This document shows positions 55,740 to 64,000 of a stretch of DNA of 64,000 nucleotides, in pieces. How positions within the stretch are numbered: position 1 is the stretch's first letter; each line of letters begins with the position of its first letter. Made by a program: the position numbers and the translations under genes. This DNA comes from Cordilura impudica (taxonomy: Eukaryota > Arthropoda > Insecta > Diptera > Scathophagidae): assembly GCA_963682025.1 (NCBI GenBank), contig OY821521.1:170429165-170493164 (forward strand). The letters are read 5' to 3'. The notes beneath the pieces are model-generated. The model searched no databases. It was not told where the DNA came from and worked only from the letters and a program-made list of their open reading frames with translations.

Positions 55740-56092
55740 AAATTCCATTAGGTTAAATCAATATATAATTTTTAAAAAGGAAATAATACCTAAAAGTTAT
55801 TCTATAAGAAAAAATAGTACCAAAGGAATATTTTTTAGAAAGCAATCTAGTGAAACTAAACGTTTTATCTTTGCTAAGTCTAGAGAAAAAAGATTTTCCA
55901 TAGTAAAAAGTGATTTTCAACAAAAAAAAAAAGGCCTAAAACTATGAGATTAATTCAGTAGAAAAAGAATAAAGAATTGTTCTAAAGAAAAGGTCTTTAG
56001 TTTATAAAGAATTTTTCAAAATATAAAAAGCTTCAAAACCTAAGGATTTCTCTATAATAGTAAATGTAATCTGGAATCCTATTAACATACAG
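55740..56092. other. Unique intronic DNA
   Basis: A+T-rich; the 86-codon plus frame (55687-55947) overlaps an ECM29 exon antisense and has no motif. Confidence 0.4.
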
Positions 56093-56272
56093 TGAGTGCC
56101 AATAGAATGGCAACTTTTAACAAAATATATTTTTGGCGACTTGAACGGTCAATACCAAAAATTGGTTCATAAAATTAAAAAAACTCTTTGATTAATTTAA
56201 AAATTTGTACGTTTTATTTATTTAAAAAAGAAAAAATATTAACATAAAATAGTTTAACTAGAGAAAAAAAAA
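56093..56272 (-). mobile_element. Tc1-like element copy 3, outer part
   Basis: After TA, CAGTGAGTGCCAATAGAATG begins the outer end; AATTGGTTCATAAAATTA and TTAACTAGAGAAAAAAA follow. The element is broken at 56273 by a reversed family A element and continues at 61900. Confidence 0.7.
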
Positions 56273-56885
56273 CAAGTAAGAGTGTTAAATTCGGCTGTGC
56301 CGAATTTTTTGATACCCTCCACTTGCGCTTTAAACTCAATATTACACCCAATGTTGAGTACGGCTACCACTTTAAAACTATTGCCGATACTGAAACATTA
56401 ATTCCGAATACCAGTTAAACTTAAAGTTACTTGTTTTTTTTTCTTTTTGGTCAGTTTCTATTATAATTTCTTTTTATAAAAATAATGATCATGTGTTCTA
56501 TAGAAAGAATTAATTACTATTTGATTACTAGAGTAGAAATCCTATAAGAACCCTAAGTCCTTCATAGAACACTAACGAAATTCATTATTTAACACAGCCG
56601 GCGTTATAATACCAAAAGTTTGATCCCTCTTAGAATGTTTTGAGACCTTAGAAGTTATACGATAATTAAAAAAAAATGCAAATGATTCTTGGCTAAAAAT
56701 TATTAATATTTAAAATAAGCGAATTTTAAAATATTTTTATCTGAATTAGCTAGTAATAAGTTAATTTAAGGATACATTTAATACAAAAAAGAACTACATA
56801 TGTAATAATAGGTAAGAATCTAAATATAGAAATTAAAACTTTAAATATTTAATTTTTAATTTAAATTTTGAATTTTTATTTTTTA
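56273..56885 (-). mobile_element. Family A element 3' part, reversed
   Basis: AACAAGTAAGAGTGTTAAAT, the stem-loop TTCGGCTGTGCCGAA and GATACCCTCCAC, then the A 3' region read backwards. The segment 56700-56882 recurs almost unchanged at 59143-59325. Confidence 0.8.
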
Positions 56886-56985
56886 TCAATCAACTTTACT
56901 TTCACTGTACGTTAACTTCTCTTGGCATATTTTGGCATTACTGTATGTTAACTTCTCTTGGCAAATTTTGGTATTATATTATAAA
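56886..56985. repeat. Short duplicated phrase
   Basis: GTTAACTTCTCTTGGCA occurs twice, about 43 bp apart, between A and B sequence. Confidence 0.5.
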
Positions 56986-57788
56986 AACAAGTAAGAAAAT
57001 TATAGTCGGTCTAGACCGACTATACGATACCCTATACCATGCGTTTAGAAACCCTATCTCTTAGGCCCAACTAACTGGACATTGAAAATAAGCAAAAACC
57101 AAATTTGAGTGGGATTTTTATTAATTTTTTTTGGCTGCAGATATGAAAAAGTTCATATCGGATGCTATATCTATAAAGGGACTAGGTCCAAAAATGGACC
57201 GATCCTGATCATGTTTGGTAAAGTCTCTTGTATTTTGCAAAAATATGTATAAACAAAATTTGAGAAGAATCAGTGCAATATTTTTGTTTTTTAATAGATT
57301 TAAGTGAAGATCGGGAAGCAGCTCCATATGGGGTCAAAGGGATCATTTTTGGACTACTCATTAGTGGATGTAATGAACGCATACAAACCCAATTTGAGTA
57401 AGATCTATATGACAATTTGGATCTTATGGCAATTTATGTCGATTTCATATGGGTAATTTGTATGGGGGCTAGGTCTGAACATGGACCGATTCTCACCAAT
57501 TTCAATAGCGTTCATCCCATGGCCGATAAAAGCTTATATACCAAATTTCATCAAAATATATTCATATTTGCGACCTGCAGTTTGATTACAAGCTTTACAT
57601 GGACACACAGACGGACGGACGGACGGACGGACGGACGGACGGACGGACGGACATTGTTAAATCAACTCAGAAAGTGATTCTGATTCGATCGGTATAATTA
57701 AAGATGGGTCTAGGTCAAATATTTTTGGTTGTTACAAACAGCAGCACAAAGTCATTATACCCAAACCACATAGTGGTATAGGGTATAA
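56986..57788 (-). mobile_element. Family B element copy in the ECM29 intron, left
   Basis: Full-length with a perfect 24-bp terminal palindrome. Its tract, at about 57610-57653, is the longest in the window: ten GACG units plus GACA. Confidence 0.85.
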
Positions 57789-57804
57789 TTAATATAATAT
57801 AATA

Positions 57805-59110
57805 ACGGGTGATTTTTTAAGAGCTTGATAACTTTTTTTTAAAAAAAAACGCATAAAATTTGCAAAATCTCATCGGTTCTTTATTTGAAACGTTAGATTG
57901 GTCCATGACATTTACTTTTTGAAGATAATTTCATTTAAATGTTGACCGCGGCTGCGTCTTAGGTGGTCCATTCGGAAAGTCCAATTTTGGGCAACTTTTT
58001 CGAGCATTTCGGCCGGAATAGCCCGAATTTCTTCGGAAATGTTGTCTTCCAAAGCTGGAATAGTTGCTGGCTTATTTCTGTAGACTTTAGACTTGACGTA
58101 GCCCCACAAAAAATAGTCTAAAGGCGTCAAATCGCATGATCTTGGTGGCCAACTTACCGGTCCATTTCTTGAGATGAATTGTTCTCCGAAGTTTTCCCTC
58201 AAAATGGCCATAGAATCGCGAGCTGTGTGGCATGTAGCGCCATCTTGTTGAAACCACATGTCAACCAAGTTCAGTTCTTCCATTTTTGGCAACAAAAAGT
58301 TTGTTAGCATCGAACGATAGCGATCGCCATTCACCGTAACGTTGCGTCCAACAGCATCTTTGAAAAAATACGGTCCAATGATTCCACCAGCGTACAAACC
58401 ACACCAAACAGTGCATTTTTCGGGATGCATGGGCAGTTCTTGAACGGCTTCTGGTTGCTCTTCACTCCAAATACGGCAATTTTGCTTATTTACGAAGCCA
58501 TTCAACCAGAAATGAGCCTCATCGCTGAACAAAATTTGTCGATAAAAAAGCGGATTTTCTGCCAACTTTTCTAGGGCCCATTCACTGAAAATTAGACGTT
58601 GTGGCAGATCGTTCGGCTTCAGTTCTTGCACGAGCTGTATTTTATACGGTTTTACACCAAGATCTTTGCGTAAAATCTTCCATGTGGTCGAATAACACAA
58701 ACCCAATTGCTGCGAACGGCGACGAATCGACATTTCACGGTCTTCAGCAACACTCTCAGAAACAGACGCAATATTCTCTTCTGTACGCACTGTACGCATT
58801 CGTGTGGTTGGTTTAATGTCCAATAAAGTAAACTGAGTGCGAAACTTGGTCACAATCGCATTAATTGTTTGCTCACTTGGTCGATTATGTAGACCATAAA
58901 TCGGACGTAAAGCGCGAAACACATTTCGAACCGAACACTGATTTTGGTAATAAAATTCAATGATTTGCAAGCGTTGCTCGTTAGTAAGTCTATTCATGAT
59001 GAAATGTCAAAGCATACTGAGCATCTTTCTCTTTGACACCATGTCTGAAATCCCACGTGATCTGTCAAATACTAATGCATGAAAATCCTAACCTCAAAAA
59101 AATCACCCGT
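57805..59110 (-). mobile_element. Complete mariner-like transposon
   Basis: 1306 bp. The inverted ends ACGGGTGATTTTTT and AAAAAATCACCCGT are flanked by TA on both sides (57803-57804 and 59111-59112). It carries one uninterrupted transposase frame. Confidence 0.92.
57912..58997 (-). CDS. Mariner-like transposase, apparently intact
   Basis: A 361-residue DDE/D transposase that would excise and reinsert its element at TA sites in the nucleus. Residues 1-110 form the DNA-binding part (MNRLTNEQRLQIIEFYYQN, then IRRRSQQLGLCYSTTWKILR, two helix-turn-helix-like segments). The catalytic domain has FSDEAHFWLNGFVNKQNC with Asp159, FQQDGATCHTA with Asp252 and WPPRSCDLTPLDYFLWGYV with Asp289, 37 positions after Asp252. 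No stop or frameshift is present, and the length is normal for mariner relatives. The start is the first ATG, 58997; it lies 114 bp inside the right end. The internally deleted copy at 13430-14364 shares ends and both termini of the protein. This is the only intact-looking transposase in the window. Confidence 0.92.
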   Translation of the reverse strand: MNRLTNEQRLQIIEFYYQNQCSVRNVFRALRPIYGLHNRPSEQTINAIVTKFRTQFTLLDIKPTTRMRTVRTEENIASVSESVAEDREMSIRRRSQQLGLCYSTTWKILRKDLGVKPYKIQLVQELKPNDLPQRLIFSEWALEKLAENPLFYRQILFSDEAHFWLNGFVNKQNCRIWSEEQPEAVQELPMHPEKCTVWCGLYAGGIIGPYFFKDAVGRNVTVNGDRYRSMLTNFLLPKMEELNLVDMWFQQDGATCHTARDSMAILRENFGEQFISRNGPVSWPPRSCDLTPLDYFLWGYVKSKVYRNKPATIPALEDNISEEIRAIPAEMLEKVAQNWTFRMDHLRRSRGQHLNEIIFKK

Positions 59111-59112
59111 TA

Positions 59113-59325
59113 TAATGCTGCGGAGCAGCAGGGGTCATCTAGTTAATATTTAAAATAAGCGAATTTTAAAATATTTTTATCTGAATTAGCTAGCAATAAG
59201 TTAATTTAAGGATACATTTAATACAAAAAAGAACTACATATGTAATAATAATAGGTAAGAATCTAAATATAGAAATTAAAACTTTAAATATTTAATTTTT
59301 AATTTAAATTTTGAATTTTTATTTT
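59113..59325 (-). mobile_element. Duplicated family A 3' segment
   Basis: After 30 bp of other sequence (GCTGCGGAGCAGCAGGGGTC), 59143-59325 repeats 56700-56882 almost exactly and then enters the heptamer array. Confidence 0.75.
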
Positions 59326-59925
59326 TAATTTTTAATTTTTAATTTTTAATTTTTAATTTTTAATTTTTAATTTTTAATTTTTAATTTTTAATTTTTAATT
59401 TTTAATTTTTAATTTTAAATTTTTATTTTTTATTTTTTATTTTTAATTTTTAATTTTTAATTTTTAATTTTTAATTTTTAATTTTTAATTTTTAATTTTT
59501 AATTTTTAATTTTTAATTTTTAATTTTTAATTTTTAATTTTTAATTTTTAATTTTTAATTTTTAATTTTTAATTTTTAATTTTTAATTTTTAATTTTTAA
59601 TTTTTAATTTTTAATTTTTAATTTTTAATTTTTAATTTTTAATTTTTAATTTTTAATTTTTAATTTTTAATTTTTAATTTTTAATTTTTAATTTTTAATT
59701 TCTAATTTTTAATTTTTAATTTTTAATTTTTAATTTTTAATTTTTAATTTTTGATTTTTAATTTTTAATTTTTAATTTTTAATTTTAATTTTTTAATTTT
59801 CCATTTTCCATTTTTCGGTTTCCATTTTTCATTTTTCATTTTTAATTTTTCATTTTTCATTTTCCGTTTTTCATTTTCCATTTTTAATTTTCCATTTTCC
59901 ATTCTCCATTTTCTATTTTCCATTT
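59326..59925 (-). repeat. Heptamer array, reversed (TTTTTAA type)
   Basis: About 460 bp of near-perfect TTTTTAA units, then CATTTTTC/CATTTTCC-type units next to the B element. Confidence 0.85.
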
Positions 59926-59926
59926 T

Positions 59927-60717
59927 TATACCCTATACCACTATGTGGTTTGGGTATAATGACTTTGTGCTGCTGTTTGTAACAACCAAAAATATTTGAC
60001 CTGGACCCATCTTTAATTATACCGATCGAATCAGAATCACTTTTTGAGTTGATTTAACAATGTCCGTCCGTCCGTCCGTCCGTCCGTCCGTCCGTCTGTG
60101 TGTCCATGTAAAGCTTGTAATCAAACTACAGGTCGCAAATATGAATATATTTTGATGAAATTTGGTATATAAGATTTTATCGGCCATGGGATGAACGCTA
60201 TTGAAATTGGTGAGAATCGGTCCATGTTCAGATCTAGCCCCCATACAAATTACCCCTATGAAATCGACATAAATTGCCATAAGATCCAAATTGTCATATA
60301 GATCTTACTTAAATTGGGTTTGTATGCGTTCATTACATCCATTAATGAGTAGTCCAAAAATGATCCCTTTGGCCCCATATAGACTGCTTCCCGATCTTCA
60401 CTTAAATCTATTAAAAACAAAAATATTGCACTGATTCTTCTCAAATTTTGTTTGTATATATTTTTGCAAAATACAAGAGACTTTACCAAACATGATCAGG
60501 ATTGGTCCATTTTTGGACCTAGTCCCCATATAGATATAGCATCCGATATGAACTTTTTCATATCTGCAGCCAAAAAAATTAATAAAAATCCCACTCAGAT
60601 TTGGTTTATGCTTATTTTCTATATCCAGTTTGTTGGGTCGAATAGATAGGGTCTCTAAACGCATGGTATAGGGTATCGTATAGTCGGTCTAGACCGACTA
60701 TAATTTTCTTACTTGTT
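59927..60717 (+). mobile_element. Family B element copy in the ECM29 intron, right
   Basis: Full-length, with eight CGTC units (about 60065-60096) and a perfect terminal palindrome. It lies within the reversed heptamer array, opposite in orientation to the copy at 56986. Confidence 0.85.
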
Positions 60718-61009
60718 CATTTTTAATTTTTCATTTTTAATTTTCCATTTTTCGTTTTCCATTTTTCATTTTCCATTTTCATTTTTAATTTTTCTTTTAT
60801 AATTTTCCGTTTTCCATTTTAAATCTTCCATTCTCCATTTTTAATTTTTCGCGCTTCTTTTTTCATTTTTCATTTTCCATTTTTAAATTTTCAGTTTTCA
60901 TTTTTCATTTTCAATTTTTTATTTTCCAATTTCCATCTCCATTTCTCATTTTCCACTCTACTTTTTTCATTTTCTATTTTCCATTTTTAATTCTCCACTT
61001 TTCATTTTC

Positions 61010-61041
<32 letters not shown>

Positions 61042-61384
61042 CTCCATTTTTCATTTTCTATTTTCCATTTTACATTTGTCATTTTCCGTTTTTCATTTTT
61101 CATTTTAATTTTTCTTTTTTAATTTTCCGTTTTCCATTTTCCATTTTTCAATTTTCAGTTTAATTTTTCATTTTCAATTTTTTATTTTCCAGTTTTCATT
61201 TTCCATTTTTCATTTTCTATTTTCCATTTTTCATTTCTCATTTGCCTTTCTCCATTTTTCATTTTCAATTTTTTATTTTCCAGTTTTCATTTTCCATTTT
61301 CCATTTTTCATTTTCTATTTTCCATTTTTAATTTCTCATTTTCCTTTCTCCAGTTTTCATTTTCCATTTTGCGTTTTCATTTTT
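60718..61384 (-). repeat. Heptamer array, reversed (CATTTTTC/CATTTTCC type)
   Basis: Seven-bp units continue beyond the B insertion up to the A core (TTTCATATTGGCGATT). Confidence 0.8.
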
Positions 61385-61899
61385 TCTTTCATATTGGCGA
61401 TTTTATTAATGTTATAACGTGATAACGATAAAAAAAAAATATGTGGCAATACTACTAACATAGCTCATGGTAGTTGTGTTTGTCGGTATGATTACATCAT
61501 TTTCTTTGTGGCTTTTTTAACTGTGAATGTTATTGTACAACGATTATGTTCAACCACTAAAATATTACAACAAACACACTGGGTTTTATGTTTTTTTTTT
61601 GGAGGTATCTACATATTTTTGCTCGTATCTAATCACAATGATGCCCGATTAAGCACATTTTCAATACCAATCTGCTGGGAATTATGGCAAATGATATTAT
61701 TGTAACCTTACCCAGTAAAATGTTTTTTTTTTGTGAATGTGCGTGATTTCAATAGACAGACGGACATCGCCATATTGACTCGAGCTGTGATAAGGATCAA
61801 GAATATATATACTTTATGGGGTCGGAAATTAGTTTTTCGATGCGTTACAAACGGAATGACAAACCTATATACCCTCTGCCACTGAGGTGTGGAGGGTAT
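61385..61899 (-). mobile_element. Family A element 5' part, reversed
   Basis: The A core read backwards, a minimal GTCY tract (GACAGACGGACATCGCC, about 61755) and the terminal hairpin (TATACCCTCTGCCACTGAGG, then TGTGGAGGGTATA). Confidence 0.85.
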
Positions 61900-63044
61900 A
61901 AAAATAACGAAACTTAAAAATATTAATTTTTGTGCTATTGACAAAATATTAGAAACCTTTACTATCAGTATTTGAAAATGTTCCCTCTATTTTTAGTTCA
62001 ATGTTTTATTTTTTTAGTACTGCTTCACAATGCCAAGGCATGTAATTTCGGTTCCGTGTTTTTTGACCCAAAATTTCCCATAGATATTCAATGGGATTGA
62101 GATCTGGTGATTGGACTGGCAATTCCAAAACACTAACTGCATTAGATTGTAGCCATTCAGTTACAAGATTGGAGACGTGTTTTGGGTTATTGTCCTGTTG
62201 CAACTTTCAGACCAGGGGCACATTTTCATCCGCGTATGGATACACTACGTCATTTAGGATATACCAGTTAAGAGTATCTCTTACTACACGAATTTGAGCC
62301 ATTCATTGGCCCGAAAAAACCCCATACCATAATATTGCCTCCGTCAAACTTTACAATTTTATTTGTATATTTTTGGTCTAGTCTTTTTCCCTTTGATCGT
62401 CGTTCAAACGCTCTTCCACCATGGCCTCATAAATTGAACTTGGACTCATCTGAATAGAGAAGAGTATTCCAATTCTGTCGTGACTATTTCATGTGTTATT
62501 TAGCAAAATTTATGTGAGCCAGTCGATTTTCCTCTAATATCAATTGTTTCTTCACAGGTCAATAACAACCAAGATTAGCCTCAATTGCTCGTCGGGAACC
62601 AGTTCGAGTACATATTTTTGGTTTCAGATTGTTAATGACCTCTTTATGTAGCATTTTTGGACATATTTTAAACTCCCTTGCTATTAATTTATCCTGTCTT
62701 TGACTCGTTTTACGGGTCCTGCCGTCTAAATGTTGAGTTGTTACCGTTCCGCTTTCACGATATTTCTTTAAAATTTTTTAAATAGTGGATTTATTCGTAG
62801 AATATTTCTCACAAATTTTCTTTTGCTTAAGATCAGCAGTAAAATCACCATTTATTCTGGTTTTTAACGATTTACGAAACTTTCTTCTTGCCATTGTTTT
62901 ATAATAATCAATTATAAGATAAAGAAAAAACATTAAAATATACAATTGCAGTTAAAACCCGATTGAAAGAAAGCGTCAAAAACTATAAATATTTAAATAA
63001 CGGTTAAGATTTTATACATTTTCTAACATAACATCTTCTATTTT
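61900..63044 (-). mobile_element. Tc1-like element copy 3, remaining part
   Basis: Continues from the outer part at 56093-56272 (AGAAACCTTTACTATCAG and onward). Its far end is lost where another A-type element begins at 63045. Confidence 0.75.
62006..62894 (-). pseudogene. Tc1-like transposase pseudogene, best preserved of its family
   Basis: Start at 62894 (MARRKFRKSLKTRI). A helix-turn-helix region (DLKQKKICEKYSTNKSTI, then a TAA stop) and the linker GRTRKTSQRQDKLIARE follow. LLYSDESKFNL carries the first Asp, GGNIIMVWGFFGPM precedes MQQDNNPKHVSNLVTEWLQ with the second Asp, and VQSPDLNPIEYLWEILG gives the third catalytic acidic residue (Glu of PIE region in DD34E Tc1). It ends with MPWHCEAVLKK. 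All catalytic motifs remain, but several stops and frameshifts inactivate it. Confidence 0.85.
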
Positions 63045-64000
63045 TATACCCTCCATACTTTAGTGGCAGAGGGTATATATAGGTTTGTCATTATGTTTGT
63101 AACGCATCGAAATAAATTCCGGAGACCACAAAACCATATATTTTCTTCATCATTATAAACAAGGGAAGTTGTTTAGCGATGACCGTCTGTCCGTCTGTCT
63201 GTGGAAATCACGATCACGCCGTCAATATCCAAGCTAGACCGTTCATTTTTATATAAAATCGTTTATTAACATCCCAAAGGAGTTGTTATTTAAAATCGTC
63301 AAAATCGGTTAAAGGGGTCACGAGATGTAAATGAAACTTTGAAAAAACTATTAAAAAAATTTTTTTTCAGTGTGTTTGTTGTTTTTCTTAAGATATGTTG
63401 TATATGTTGTAATTCTTCTTATTGTTGAAGTCATTGCAGTTGTGTGTATAATAATACTACACGTGTCACATTGGCCTAAGCAAGTATTACCAGATATTTT
63501 TTATCGTTAAAATTAAAAATTAAATATTAAAAATAAAAAATTAATAAAAATTTAAAATAAAATAATAAAAATAAAAATTAAATATTAAAAATGAAAAGTT
63601 AAAAATGAAAAATGAAAAACTAAAAATTAAAAACTAAAAATGAAAATGAAAATGAAAAAAAAAAATTCAAAATTCCAATTTAAAAATTCAAATTTAAAAA
63701 TTAAAAAAAATTAAAAATTAAAAACTAAAAAATTAAAATTAAAAATTCAAATTTAAAAATTAAAAATTCTAGTTTCATTCTTTAGTTTCTTACCTGTTTT
63801 TATTATTTTTGTTTTTTTTTTTATTAAATAAAATTATTTTAAAATGTCCTTTTTTTTAATATTAATAATTTGTATCCAAGAATCATTCGAATTTATTTTT
63901 TTTAATTATCGTATGACTTGTAAGGTCTCATAGGGATCAAATTTTGAGTATTATTATGATGCCGGCTGTGTTAAATAATGAATTTCATTGGTATTCTATG
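63045..64000 (+). mobile_element. Family A subtype 2 element, cut by the window end
   Basis: Starts TATACCCTCCATACTTTAGT with GGCAGAGGGTATA; GTCCGTCTGTCCGTCTGTCT tract at about 63184. The core differs from the common A type (GATCACGCCGTCAATATCC, ATCCCAAAGGAGTTGTTA), as at 16018. A heptamer-like array (63505-63770) and the common A 3' region (GCCGGCTGTGTTAAATAATG at 63961) follow. The subtypes thus share ends and 3' region but not the core. Confidence 0.75.

Larger units (their letters stand above)
55730..64000 (-). other. Inferred long ECM29 intron
   Basis: The first visible ECM29 exon begins after an acceptor AG at 55730-55731, with a pyrimidine-rich TTTATTTCT before it. The protein lacks its first two thirds, yet no exon-like frame with ECM29 similarity appears to the window edge. 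The interval is therefore read as one intron of at least 8.2 kb, made up of the nested elements listed below. Very short exons could be missed by eye. Confidence 0.6.

Noticed and set aside
57417..57677. Plus-strand frame of 60-90 codons (MDLMAIYVDF...) recurring in many B copies
   Set aside because: Recurrence follows from near-identity of young B copies. The frame runs into the tetranucleotide tract, and in diverged B copies it is broken, so there is no sign of coding constraint.

Overview
This window looks like gene-poor, transposon-packed nuclear DNA of a higher fly (Diptera, probably a calyptrate such as a blow fly or house fly relative). The basis is very high A+T, introns with GT..AG borders, dipteran-style interspersed repeats carrying GTCY tetranucleotide tracts, many Tc1/mariner relics, and a nuclear mitochondrial fragment that reads correctly only in the invertebrate mitochondrial code. 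Species is an inference; no marker gene fixes it.

Only two host genes are visible, both partial and both on the minus strand. At 53.7-55.7 kb lie the last five coding exons of the proteasome adaptor/scaffold ECM29 (ECPAS), with phase-consistent splice sites, a stop codon and a poly(A) signal. Its upstream exons are off the right edge, so about 8.3 kb of nested repeats at 55.7-64 kb appear to be one intron. At 23.4-23.9 kb is a clean first exon of a clan 3 (CYP6-like) cytochrome P450 with its donor site; no further P450 exon was found to the left.

Everything else is repeats. Two abundant short families, here named A (about 1-2.8 kb with an internal array) and B (about 780 bp), share one plan: a TATACCCT end, a GTCY microsatellite, then AGGGTATC, a stem-loop and CTTACTTGTT at the other end. 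Family A contains a heptanucleotide array (RAAAAAT or TTAAAAA) that expands to kilobases (2.0-8.2, 20.7-22.4, 35.8-38.6, 52.2-52.8, 59.3-61.4 kb). B copies sit inside A copies. A third family, C, is a set of non-autonomous Helitrons (5' TC, 3' hairpin, CTAG) with nine copies.

Layout: 0.5-9.6 kb, a Tc1 relic beside or split by an A element stuffed with five B copies and a 5'-truncated non-LTR retrotransposon; 10.5-14.4 kb, Tc1, mariner and mariner-like relics; 14.5-20 kb, Helitron, MITE and A remnants; 20.2-22.95 kb, one complete A element left of the P450 exon; 25.5-27.9 kb, a TTAA-flanked MITE and a large imperfect inverted duplication; 28-35 kb, mariner-like relic, nad4 NUMT, Helitrons and a Tc1 split by a Helitron; 35.8-38.6 kb, heptamer array; 39-43 kb, B, Helitron and MITE copies plus a mariner fragment split by a tRNA-derived SINE; 43.9-48 kb, two piggyBac-like transposase pseudogenes, one split by a 717-bp element with a 9-bp target duplication; 48-52 kb, a Tigger/pogo element inside a GGCGATTTTTG minisatellite; 52.1-53.3 kb, an A copy; 53.7-55.7 kb, ECM29; 56-64 kb, a nest in which a Tc1 holds an A, which holds two B copies and an intact-looking mariner-like transposon.

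The only transposase frame that appears intact is that mariner-like element (361 residues, with inverted ends and TA flanks). All other transposase genes are broken.
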